Shown one piece after another: positions 47,117 through 55,901 of a stretch of 64,000 nt of DNA; within the stretch, counting starts at the first letter, position 1; every line of letters starts with the position of its first letter. Under the pieces are notes generated by a model, which worked only from the letters and a program-made list of their open reading frames with translations, searched no databases and had not been told where the DNA came from. The position numbers and the translations under genes are program-made. Origin of the DNA: Scleromatobacter sp038243995 (GTDB taxonomy: Bacteria; Pseudomonadota; Gammaproteobacteria; Burkholderiales; Burkholderiaceae_C); the NCBI GenBank assembly GCA_038243995.1, contig JBBRTV010000005.1:1-64000 (forward strand), read 5' to 3'.

Positions 47117-47235
47117 GCCTCCCCAAGGAGCCCGACCACCCGCGCAGCGCCGACGGTTGAACCCCAAGCGAAGGGCGAAAGCGGCGGCCGCCGCGCCCGG
47201 CCGCTCCGGAGCAAGGCCGCCGTCCTTGGGGAGGC
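47117..47235. repeat. 13-bp inverted repeat enclosing about 93 bases
   Basis: GCCTCCCCAAGGA at 47117-47129 is exactly complementary to TCCTTGGGGAGGC at 47223-47235. The enclosed segment is GC-rich and non-coding. It lies between the hydrolase relic and the CoA-transferase genes and could be a terminator-scale structure or the ends of a small mobile element. Confidence 0.55.
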
Positions 47236-47267
47236 TGTGGATGGACAGCCGGGACAGGCCCTCGACC

Positions 47268-47906
47268 TCAGTGAATCGTCGCGCCTGTGCGTTCCTGCAA
47301 CTCGGCGCGCGTCACGCCGGGCGCCAGTTCGACGAGCTTGAGCCCGTCGGTCGTCACGTCGAGCACGCAGAGATCGGTGATGATGCGGTTGACGACGCCC
47401 ACGCCCGTGAGCGGCAACGTGCACGCCGGAATGATCTTCAGGTCGGTCGTGCCGTCTTTCTTGGTCGCGACATGCTCCATCAGGAGGACGACGCGACCGA
47501 CGCCGGCGACCAGATCCATCGCACCGCCCATGCCTTTGACCATCTTGCCGGGGATCATCCAGTTCGCCAGATCGCCGTGCTCGCTGACCTGCATCGCGCC
47601 CAGGATCGCCAGGTCGATCTTGCCGCCGCGGATCATGCCGAAGCTGTCGGCGCTCGAGAAGATGCTCGAACCGGGCAAGGTCGTGACAGTCTGCTTGCCT
47701 GCGTTGATCAGGTCGGCGTCGACCTGGTCTTCGGTGGGAAACGGGCCAATGCCCAGCAGGCCGTTCTCGCTCTGCAACCACACTTCCATGCCGGCGGGCA
47801 CATGGTTGGCGACCAGCGTCGGCAGCCCGATGCCCAGGTTCACATAGAAGCCGTCCTGCAGTTCCGCGGCGGCACGTGCCGCCATTTCGTCTCGCGTCCA
47901 AGCCAT
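47268..47906 (-). CDS. scoB: 3-oxoacid CoA-transferase subunit B
   Basis: Beta subunit of succinyl-CoA:3-ketoacid CoA-transferase, which activates acetoacetate for use as a carbon source. The 212-residue protein has the catalytic glutamate in LQSENGLLGIGPFP, YVNLGIGLPTLVANHVP, and GGAMDLVAGVGRVVLLMEHV. It follows scoA by 131 bases on the same strand, the usual subunit order. MAWTRDEMAARAAAEL is the family N-terminus. Confidence 0.95.
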   Translation of the reverse strand: MAWTRDEMAARAAAELQDGFYVNLGIGLPTLVANHVPAGMEVWLQSENGLLGIGPFPTEDQVDADLINAGKQTVTTLPGSSIFSSADSFGMIRGGKIDLAILGAMQVSEHGDLANWMIPGKMVKGMGGAMDLVAGVGRVVLLMEHVATKKDGTTDLKIIPACTLPLTGVGVVNRIITDLCVLDVTTDGLKLVELAPGVTRAELQERTGATIH

Positions 47907-48037
47907 GTTGTCTTGCTCCGGAATTCTTGCTGAGTGTCAAAAGTGAGGCGCTGGCGCTCGGGCCAGGCGCACGGCCGCTGCGACGCGCTCGGGACTGCCC
48001 CGGCGGAGGGCACCATGCCGAAGGCTGGCGGGGGCCG

Positions 48038-48733
48038 TCATTTCCTTACGGTGCGTTGCTCGATGCGCTTCTCGGGCGTCGCGTTCAACACGATGCGATG
48101 CACGAAGATGCCGGGCAGGTGCACCTGGTCCGGATCGAGTTCGCCGGTCTCGACGATTTTCTCGACCTCGACGACCGTGATCTTGCCGGCCTGCGCGACG
48201 TTCGGATTGAAGTTGCGCGCCGTGCGCCGGAACACGAGGTTGCCGGACTTGTCGGCGATGTAGGCCTTGACCAGCGAAACTTCCGGATTGAGCGCCAGCT
48301 CCATCACGTACTTGTGGCCGCCGAACTCGCGGATTTCCTTGCCGTCGGCGACGATCGTGCCGACCCCCGTCTTCGTGAAGAACGCCGGGATGCCGGCGCC
48401 GCCGGCGCGCAGCTTCTCGGCGAGCGTGCCCTGCGGCGTGAAGTCGAGCTTCAGTTCGCCGGCCAGGTACTGGCGCTCGAACTCCTTGTTCTCGCCGACG
48501 TAGCTGGAGATCATCTTGCTGATCTGGCGCGTGGCCAGGAGCTTGCCCAGGCCGAAACCGTCGACGCCCGCGTTGTTGGAGATCACCGTCAGGTCCTTGG
48601 CGCCGCTGTCGCGCAGCGCATCGATCAGCGCCTCGGGAATGCCGCACAGACCGAATCCTCCGACGGCCAGCATCTGGCCGTCCTTCACGATGCCTTGCAG
48701 CGCCGCCGCGGCGCTCGGGTAGACCTTGTTCAT
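48038..48733 (-). CDS. scoA: 3-oxoacid CoA-transferase subunit A
   Basis: Alpha subunit partner of the preceding entry. The 231-residue protein has the CoA-binding AVGGFGLCGIPEALIDAL, VISNNAGVDGFGLGKLL and FFTKTGVGT motifs and KAYIADKSGNLVFRRTARNF. The gene is divergent from a hotdog thioesterase; the region between them (48734-48848) contains a 7-bp palindromic operator-like site, so both genes may answer to one repressor. Confidence 0.95.
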   Translation of the reverse strand: MNKVYPSAAAALQGIVKDGQMLAVGGFGLCGIPEALIDALRDSGAKDLTVISNNAGVDGFGLGKLLATRQISKMISSYVGENKEFERQYLAGELKLDFTPQGTLAEKLRAGGAGIPAFFTKTGVGTIVADGKEIREFGGHKYVMELALNPEVSLVKAYIADKSGNLVFRRTARNFNPNVAQAGKITVVEVEKIVETGELDPDQVHLPGIFVHRIVLNATPEKRIEQRTVRK

Positions 48734-48813
48734 GCCTGCTTGTCTCCAACGGATTTGAATTCGAATGCGCCCCCGGAGTCTGCCCCGGTGAAGCGACTGC
48801 CGAGCGTACTACT

Positions 48814-48834
48814 TAACGACCTGGGTAGTCGTTA
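48814..48834. promoter_or_regulatory. Palindromic operator-like site between scoA and thioesterase
   Basis: TAACGAC (48814-48820) and GTCGTTA (48828-48834) form a perfect 7-bp inverted repeat with a seven-base centre. It overlaps the likely -35 (TTAACG, 48813-48818) and spacer of a promoter whose -10 is TAGAAT (48837-48842). That is the position of a repressor operator, for example of a TetR- or MarR-type regulator. No regulator gene of those families is adjacent. Confidence 0.6.
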
Positions 48835-48848
48835 CGTAGAATTGATTA

Positions 48849-49256
48849 ATGAACGTCAACGAACTGCAATCGCTGTACAGCGAGATCTTCGCCCCCTGGG
48901 TGCGCGAACTCGACCTCGTCGTGCGCTCGACGACCGCCGACAGCGTCACGCTCGCATTGCCCGTGCAGCCGCGCCATGTGCACGGCGGCGGCGTCGTCTG
49001 CGGGCAGACGCTGATGGCGGCGGCGGACACCGCGCTGGTGCTGGCGATCAGCCACAAGCTCGGCGGGTTCAGGCCACAGACGACGGTGCAGTTGCAGGCC
49101 AGCTTCATGCGTCCGGTGGGCAAGGACGTCGACGCCGTGACGGTGACCGCGCGCATCCTCAAGAGCGGTCGCAGCCTCGTGTTCGGCGAGGTCACCCTGA
49201 CCTTGCCCGATGGCCAGGTCGCGGCGCACGCGACCAGCACCAGCGCGCTGCTGTGA
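48849..49256 (+). CDS. PaaI-type hotdog thioesterase
   Basis: A 135-residue single hotdog-fold acyl-CoA thioesterase. HVHGGGVVCGQTLMAAADTA is the PaaI-type helix with the conserved acidic residue, followed by QTTVQLQASFMRPVG and LVFGEVTLTLPDG. There is no ribosome-binding site; TAGAAT lies six bases before the ATG. The stop codon overlaps a GTG that can start the next gene (GTGA), indicating a two-gene operon with a PAS-LuxR regulator. Confidence 0.9.
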   Translation: MNVNELQSLYSEIFAPWVRELDLVVRSTTADSVTLALPVQPRHVHGGGVVCGQTLMAAADTALVLAISHKLGGFRPQTTVQLQASFMRPVGKDVDAVTVTARILKSGRSLVFGEVTLTLPDGQVAAHATSTSALL

Positions 49257-49873
49257 CCCGTACCGCCGCACCGCCGCGCGCACCGATGTCGGTGACCGCC
49301 GATGCCCTCGCCCACGCGGCCGAACTGCGCGCGGGCTTCGACTACCGCATGGCGTTCGAGCTCGCGCCGATCGGTCTCGTGCTGTCGCGCAACCGGCTGA
49401 TGATCGACTGCAACCGCGCCGTGCTGGCGATGTTCGGCGCCGAGCGCGAACAGCTGATCGGCCAGTCCTTCCGCGTGCTGTACCCGACGCAGGGCGAGTA
49501 CGAGCGCACCGGCGAACGCATCGTCGCGAGCCTGGACGTCGACGGCCGCTACGCCGACGAGCGCGTGATGCGGCGCGTCGACGGCGAGCTGTTCTGGTGC
49601 CACGTCTGCGGCCACGCGCTCGACACCGCCGACCCGCACGCCGCGGGTATCTGGAGCTTCGAGGACTTGTCGTCGCAACGCGCGCTGAAGCTCGATTTCA
49701 CTGCACGCGAGCGCGAGATCGCCGCGCTGTTGATCGAGGGGCTGACCAGCAAGATGATTGGCAAACGCCTGGGCATCAGCCCGCGCACGGTCGATGTCTA
49801 TCGGGCGCGCCTGATGCGCAAGGTCGGCGCCGCGACCACGGCGGAGCTCGTGCACAAGCTGTTGACGGGCTGA
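49253..49873 (+). CDS. PAS-LuxR transcriptional regulator
   Basis: A 206-residue regulator with an N-terminal PAS domain (about 20-135: YRMAFELAPIGLVLSRNRLM, then FRVLYPTQGEYERTGERI) and a C-terminal LuxR helix-turn-helix (about 142-203: LDFTAREREIAALLIEGLTS). There is no receiver domain, so the PAS domain is the likely sensor. I give GTG 49253, overlapping the thioesterase stop as GTGA; ATG 49286 is the alternative and has no ribosome-binding site. It may control its own operon or the divergent CoA-transferase genes. Confidence 0.88.
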   Translation: MTRTAAPPRAPMSVTADALAHAAELRAGFDYRMAFELAPIGLVLSRNRLMIDCNRAVLAMFGAEREQLIGQSFRVLYPTQGEYERTGERIVASLDVDGRYADERVMRRVDGELFWCHVCGHALDTADPHAAGIWSFEDLSSQRALKLDFTAREREIAALLIEGLTSKMIGKRLGISPRTVDVYRARLMRKVGAATTAELVHKLLTG

Positions 49874-50142
49874 GCGGACAGGCCGACGCGGGAGCGTCCG
49901 GGCCTGCCACTGTCCGGCGCGTAAACCGCACTGCTGCTCCCAGCCCTTGGGCCTTATGTGATGCGCTGGTAAAGCGCGCTTGCAGGGCAGGTCATCGGCA
50001 CGTTCGTTGCCGTGGCAGATGGCACCCCCGCCGCATCGTCGGACTTGTCGTCTCGGCAAGCTTTCCCAAACGTCCCTGCGGGGCGGACCCCGCCTCGTTC
50101 GAGCGCGGGGCAGCCCATCCCTCTCAACTCTGCAAGCAAGCC

Positions 50143-50895
50143 ATGAACAAGCTCTCCAAGATCGCCCTTCTCGTCTCGACCGCGTTTGCATTGAGCGCAT
50201 GCGGCGGCGGCGGCGCCGCCGACGTGCTCAACCTCGGCACGCCGAGCGCCCGCCTCGTCAACGCGATGCCGAACGACCCGAGCCTGGTGCTCTATCGCAA
50301 CAGCGACGTGCAGACCGACGCCGGCACGCCGACCTACGAAGAATCCTCGAAGTATTTCCAGACGGTCACCGCCACGTCGACCTGGTCGGTGCGCGACGCG
50401 GCGACCGGCCTGCAGGTCGGCTCCACGTCGGTGGACGCGTCGGGTTCGACGCTCTACACGCTCGTCGCCTTCCCCGGCACGGGCACGCAGGCCGACCTCG
50501 TGCAGATCTCGGATCCCTACGACGTCGGCATCACTTCCGACAACGCCCGCGCACGGTTCGTCAACGGCTCGCTCAACTCGGGCACCTTCGATGTGTACCT
50601 GAGCGCCCCCGGCGTGGACCTGAACACGGTGATGCCCACGATGAGCGCGGTCGCCTACGAAGGCGCGAGCCCGGCGTCCGGCAGCAATTCGTACAGCTTT
50701 CCTTCCGGAACCTATGAAGTACGCCTCACCCTCGCGGGCACCAAGACCGTGTTCTTCGACGGCACGCTCAGCGCGGCCAAGAACGACGACCTGCTGCTGG
50801 TCACCCTGCCGAACTCCGACGTCGTCGGCGACGTGAAGATCCTCGACATCCCGTCCGCCGCGAGCGAACTGAACTCGGAAATCCTGGGGAACTGA
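50143..50895 (+). CDS. DUF4397 domain lipoprotein
   Basis: A 250-residue lipoprotein with signal MNKLSKIALLVSTAFALSAC (lipobox LSAC, Cys20) and two DUF4397-like beta-sandwich segments (ARLVNAMPNDPSLVLYRNSD and ARFVNGSLNSGTFDVYLSAP). DUF4397 proteins are surface-exposed and of unknown function. The preceding 269 bases (49874-50142) contain no gene; TTGGGC and TAAAGC near 49950-49975 are a possible weak promoter. Confidence 0.85.
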   Translation: MNKLSKIALLVSTAFALSACGGGGAADVLNLGTPSARLVNAMPNDPSLVLYRNSDVQTDAGTPTYEESSKYFQTVTATSTWSVRDAATGLQVGSTSVDASGSTLYTLVAFPGTGTQADLVQISDPYDVGITSDNARARFVNGSLNSGTFDVYLSAPGVDLNTVMPTMSAVAYEGASPASGSNSYSFPSGTYEVRLTLAGTKTVFFDGTLSAAKNDDLLLVTLPNSDVVGDVKILDIPSAASELNSEILGN

Positions 50896-50957
50896 GCTCG
50901 AAGCCGGTGAACGTCCGGGCGCACCACTCGCAGCAGGGCGCGCCCGGCGCCCGGACG

Positions 50958-51386
50958 CTACTCGGGCTCGGTGCAGGCCGCGCGCAACTCGTCCGGCAAG
51001 GAGACCGTCTTCTTGTTCGGGAAATCGAGCCACACCAGCGTCGCGCCGCCGTTGGCGGAGATGACATCGGGCGCATCGGCCATGGCCAGCGTGAAGTAGG
51101 TGTCGATGCTCTTCGCACCCGGCCTGGCCACGTAGTGGCGCGCGATGATCACGCCCGGGAATTCGATCTGGCGGAGAAAATTGCAGAAGCCGTTGGCCAT
51201 CACCGGGCCCACGCCTTCTGGATTGGGCGACGCGCGGAACTGCGCCAGCCAGTCGATGCGCAGCGTCTCGAAGTAGCGGAAGTACACCGTGTTGTTCACG
51301 TGGCCCATCGCATCGAGGTCGCCCCAGCGAACGGGGATGCGCATCTCGTGGACGAGCTTGAGCGCGGCGGGCAGGTCGAAACGCAT
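50958..51386 (-). CDS. YbgC/FadM-type acyl-CoA thioesterase
   Basis: A 142-residue hotdog-fold thioesterase of the 4-hydroxybenzoyl-CoA thioesterase group. IPVRWGDLDAMGHVNNTVYF carries the catalytic Asp (WGDLD) and the HVNN signature; IEFPGVIIARHYVARPGAKS and a C-terminal ATLVWLDFPNKK follow. It precedes or shares a transcript with nothing on its 3' side; the SDR gene is 44 bases upstream on the same strand, so the two are probably cotranscribed. Confidence 0.92.
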   Translation of the reverse strand: MRFDLPAALKLVHEMRIPVRWGDLDAMGHVNNTVYFRYFETLRIDWLAQFRASPNPEGVGPVMANGFCNFLRQIEFPGVIIARHYVARPGAKSIDTYFTLAMADAPDVISANGGATLVWLDFPNKKTVSLPDELRAACTEPE

Positions 51387-51430
51387 GCCCGCCGCCTACC
51401 GGATGCCGGGAAGCGCGTTCGGCGCGATAG

Positions 51431-52213
51431 TCACAGGCTGAATCCGTCGTCGGCCTGCAGGACAGCGCCATTGATGAAATGGCTCTCGTTCGCGCACAGC
51501 ATGAGCAATGCGCTGTCGAGGTCCGCCGGCTTGCCGATGCGCTTGCGCGGCGTCATCTGGATCAGCTTCTGGCCGGCCTCCGTCGACCAGTGGTGATGGT
51601 TGATCTCGGTGTCGATGTAGCCCGGGCACAACGCGTTGACATTGATGTCGTAGCGACCCCATTCGAGCGCCATCGCGCGCGTCATGTGGATCACCGACGC
51701 CTTGCTCATGGCGTAGATGCCGATCTGCGACAGCGGGCGCAGGCCGGCCGTCGAGGCAACGTTGACGATACGGCCACCGGTATACGTTCCCGGCGCCGCA
51801 CCCCGCGCGCGCGCGATCATGCGCTTGGCGACTTCCTGGGCCACGAAGAACGCGCCGCGGGCATTGACGTCGAACACGTAGTCGAAGTCTTCCGGCGAGA
51901 CGTCGGTCAGCTTCTGCGTGGTGCTGACGCCCGAGTTGTTGACGAGGATGTCGATGACGCCCATCTCGGTCTCGGCATGCGCGACCGCGGCCTTGATGCT
52001 GTCGTGGTCGGTGACGTCGAGTTCGACGACGTGCGCATCGCCGCCGTTCGCCTCGATTTCGGCGCGCAGCGTCTTCAGGCGCTCCATCCGACGCGCGGCG
52101 AGCACGACGCCCGCCCCACATTCCGCGAGCGTGCGCGCGAACTGTGCGCCGAGACCGCTCGAGGCCCCGGTGACGAGCGCGACGCGGCCCGCCAGATCGA
52201 TCTTCATTCCCAT
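51431..52213 (-). CDS. Short-chain dehydrogenase/reductase
   Basis: A 260-residue SDR: ALVTGASSGLGAQFARTLAE binds the cofactor, LVNNSGV is the NNAG-type motif, and the catalytic S-Y-K appears as NVASTAG and YAMSKASVIHM. The NADP/NAD choice suggests NADP from the Arg pair (AARRME). Many relatives act on 3-oxoacyl-CoA or -ACP; with ETF-QO divergent next to it a fatty-acid role is plausible but inferred. ATG 52213 has GGAG ten bases upstream; ATG 52207 is possible. Confidence 0.92.
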   Translation of the reverse strand: MGMKIDLAGRVALVTGASSGLGAQFARTLAECGAGVVLAARRMERLKTLRAEIEANGGDAHVVELDVTDHDSIKAAVAHAETEMGVIDILVNNSGVSTTQKLTDVSPEDFDYVFDVNARGAFFVAQEVAKRMIARARGAAPGTYTGGRIVNVASTAGLRPLSQIGIYAMSKASVIHMTRAMALEWGRYDINVNALCPGYIDTEINHHHWSTEAGQKLIQMTPRKRIGKPADLDSALLMLCANESHFINGAVLQADDGFSL

Positions 52214-52319
52214 GGTGATGCGTCTCCAGTGATCTTGCAGTTGGACCAGCGGAAATGGCACTCGGGGAGCCATGCCATTCCGCTGGTCGAGTCGCTGGGA
52301 CGATAGCACGCCGAGAAAA

Positions 52320-52336
52320 TACGAACGATCGTGCTA
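52320..52336. promoter_or_regulatory. Operator-like palindrome upstream of ETF-QO
   Basis: TACGAACGATCGTGCTA contains a perfect ACGATCGT core with partly symmetric flanks, in the divergent region between the SDR and ETF-QO genes. It resembles sites of TetR-family repressors of acyl-CoA catabolism (PsrA/FadP/LiuR group). The precise consensus was not checked. Confidence 0.5.
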
Positions 52337-52427
52337 TTCCACTTTCCACGCCCCGTAGAATGCGTGCCACCGACCCACCGACGAGCTTGGAAAAGCAGCT
52401 CCCGAAGGCTTTCACGAAAGACCGCCC

Positions 52428-54113
52428 ATGACCCCGCAAGAACTGATCGCTCAATACGGCCCGCGCGAAGCCATGGAGTATGACGTCGTCATCGTCGGCG
52501 CGGGTCCGGCGGGCCTGGCCACCGCGATACGGCTGAAGCAACTGGCGGCCGCCGCCGGCAGTGAAGTCTCCGTCGTCGTGCTGGAGAAGGGGTCGGAGCC
52601 GGGGGCGCACATCCTCTCCGGCGCGGTGATGGATCCGCGCGCGATCACCGAACTGCTGCCGAACTGGAAAGCCGACGGCGCACCGCTCGAGCAGCCGGTG
52701 ACCGGCGACGAGATCCTGTTCCTGTCGGAGACCGGCTCGAGGAGCACGCCGGAATGGCTCATTCCCGAACCCTTCCACAACCACGGCAACTACGTCGTCA
52801 GCCTGGGCAACGTCACGAAGTGGCTGGCCGGCCAGGCAGAGGCGCTGGGCGTCGAGATCTTCCCCGGTTTCGCGGCCGCCGAGGTGCTCTACGACGACAA
52901 GGGCGCCGTGCGCGGCGTCGCCACGGGCAACGTCGGCGTCGGCCGCAACGGCGAACCGCACGACGGTTTCCAGCTGGGCATGGAGCTGCACGGCAAGTAC
53001 ACGATCTTCGCCGAAGGCGCGCGCGGCCACCTGGGCAAGCAGGTGATCGCGAAATTCGGGCTCGACGACGGCCGCGACCCGCAGAGCTGGGCGATCGGCA
53101 TCAAGGAACTGTGGGAGATCCCCGCGGACAAGGCCAGGGCCGGCCACGTCGTGCACACGGCCGGCTGGCCGATGGTCGACGACACCTTCGGCGGCGGATT
53201 CCTGTACCACCTCGCCGACAACAAGGTCACGCTCGGCTTCGTCATCGGCCTCGACTACAAGAACCCGTGGATGAGCCCGTTCGAAGAGATGCAGCGCTGG
53301 AAGACGCACCCGGCGATCCGCGCGCACATCGAAGGCGGCAAGCGCATCTCCTACGGTGCGCGCGCGATCAACAACGGCGGCCTGCAGGCGCTGCCCAAGC
53401 TGGTGTTCCCGGGCGGCGCGCTGGTGGGCTGCGACGCCGGCACGCTCAACGCTTCGCGCATCAAGGGCAGCCACGCGGCCATCAAGACCGGCATGCTCGC
53501 CGCCGAAGCCGCGTTCGCGGCGCTGGCGGCGGGCCGTCAGCAGGACGAGCTGGGCGCCTACCCCACCGCCTTCGAAGGCAGCTGGCTGCACACCGAACTG
53601 CAGCGGACCAAGAACTTCAAGCTCTGGTTCAAGAAGGGCAAGCTGATCGGCAACCTGATGACGGGCATCGAACAATGGCTGATGCCCAAGCTCGGCATGC
53701 CCATTCCACCGTGGACGCTGCACGGCACCAGCAAGGACCACGAATCGCTGCGGCCGGCCGCCGAATGCCCGAAGATCGTCTATCCTAAGCCGGACAACAA
53801 GCTCACGTTCGACCGCCTCAGCTCGGTCTTCGTCAGCAACACCAACCATGCCGAAGACCAGCCGATCCACCTGACGCTGAAAGACAACTCGGTGCCGGTC
53901 AAGGTCAACCTCGCGCTCTACGCGGGGCCGGAGAGCCGATATTGCCCGGCGGGCGTCTACGAGTTCGTGAAGAACCCGGACGACACCGATCGCCTGCAGA
54001 TCAACGCGCAGAACTGCGTGCACTGCAAGACCTGCGACATCAAGGATCCGACGCAGAACATCGTCTGGGTCGCGCCCGAGGGCGGCGGCGGTCCCAACTA
54101 CGCGGGGATGTGA
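52428..54113 (+). CDS. Electron transfer flavoprotein-ubiquinone oxidoreductase
   Basis: ETF-QO takes electrons from reduced ETF, fed by acyl-CoA and other dehydrogenases, and passes them to ubiquinone in the inner membrane. The 561-residue protein starts with an FAD motif YDVVIVGAGPAGLATAIRLK, contains the quinone-site helix region and GGFLYHLADNKVTLGFVIGL, and ends in a [4Fe-4S] domain: SRYCPAGVYEF, then NCVHCKTCDIKDPTQNI with four cysteines. Length is standard. Confidence 0.97.
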   Translation: MTPQELIAQYGPREAMEYDVVIVGAGPAGLATAIRLKQLAAAAGSEVSVVVLEKGSEPGAHILSGAVMDPRAITELLPNWKADGAPLEQPVTGDEILFLSETGSRSTPEWLIPEPFHNHGNYVVSLGNVTKWLAGQAEALGVEIFPGFAAAEVLYDDKGAVRGVATGNVGVGRNGEPHDGFQLGMELHGKYTIFAEGARGHLGKQVIAKFGLDDGRDPQSWAIGIKELWEIPADKARAGHVVHTAGWPMVDDTFGGGFLYHLADNKVTLGFVIGLDYKNPWMSPFEEMQRWKTHPAIRAHIEGGKRISYGARAINNGGLQALPKLVFPGGALVGCDAGTLNASRIKGSHAAIKTGMLAAEAAFAALAAGRQQDELGAYPTAFEGSWLHTELQRTKNFKLWFKKGKLIGNLMTGIEQWLMPKLGMPIPPWTLHGTSKDHESLRPAAECPKIVYPKPDNKLTFDRLSSVFVSNTNHAEDQPIHLTLKDNSVPVKVNLALYAGPESRYCPAGVYEFVKNPDDTDRLQINAQNCVHCKTCDIKDPTQNIVWVAPEGGGGPNYAGM

Positions 54114-54123
54114 AGCGCGGCGG

Positions 54124-54148
54124 GCTGCGGCACGGCCGCGCCCGCAGC
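54124..54148. terminator. Hairpin between convergent ETF-QO and histidine kinase genes
   Basis: Seven-bp stem GCTGCGG / CCGCAGC with an 11-base loop fills most of the 36-base gap between the two convergent stop codons. It could serve both directions; there is no T-run. Confidence 0.45.
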
Positions 54149-54149
54149 G

Positions 54150-55170
<1,021 letters not shown>

Positions 55171-55184
<14 letters not shown>

Positions 55185-55611
55185 GCGACCGCGTTTCGCC
55201 AGGCGACGCGTCCCAGACGGGACGCAGCAACTGGCCGGCCAGTGCCGGCCCGATCAGGCTGCCCAGCAGGTTGTCGAATGTATCCAGCAGGGTAGCCGCG
55301 GCCGCGACGGCATCGTCGCGCCCCTGCCGGCTGATCGTTGCGCGCAGCAGCGGCATGTCGACACCGGCGCCGGCACCCGCGCAGGCATCCGCGAGGAACG
55401 CATGCGCCGGCACGCTCAGGTGGAGACTGCGCTGGTAGAGCGCAGCGACGCCGGACTTGCCGATGACCGGGTACAGGGCCACGTCGAGGCGCAGGAGAAT
55501 GGCCACGATCGCCTCCTCGACCTGCGCGCCGTCGGCCGCCCCGCCGATGCTGCGCGTCCAGGTGGCTGCCAGGTGACGCGAAGGCTCCGGCATCTCGAGG
55601 CGCACGTTCAC
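55171..55611 (-). CDS. Unknown protein coupled to the histidine kinase
   Basis: A 146-residue, largely helical protein starting at GTG 55611 (MNVRLEMPEPSRHLAATWTR). The middle reads VEEAIVAILLRLDVALYPVI and AALYQRSLHLSVPAHAFLAD; the end is Ala/Leu-rich (TLLDTFDNLLGSLIGPALAG). I do not recognise a family. Because it overlaps the kinase gene by 14 bases it is likely a sensory or adaptor partner of that kinase, which has no sensor domain of its own. The start is tentative: no strong ribosome-binding site is seen. Confidence 0.7.
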
Positions 55612-55901
55612 CGCCGCGCCCGTCCGAAGGGGTCGACGTTGGGTAGTTTGACGGCGAGTGGGCGAGCGACTTGCAGGCGCGACATGGGCAGCTTTCGACA
55701 GCCGTCCCGTTCGATACGCCGCGACGCTGCCGAATAAAGTTAACCAATGCGCCGGAAGCCGTCTGTTCGGAAACGTACATAGGCAGCCAGGTATCGCCCG
55801 CGCCGCGCCTGCACTCGCGGCGCGCGCTTGCGCGCCGGTCCCCCGCCGGCGGGCGCGGTTGCCGCTGCGTGGGCAGCCGCGCGCGCCCGCGCCAGGCGAT
55901 C
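55612..55901. other. Non-coding region downstream of the galactose-oxidase-like gene
   Basis: No gene is supported in these 290 bases. They should hold the promoter of the kinase operon. A locally AT-richer patch (around 55730-55750, reading TTTATT on the minus strand) is a weak candidate -10. GC-rich inverted repeats lie near 55840-55890. Confidence 0.35.
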
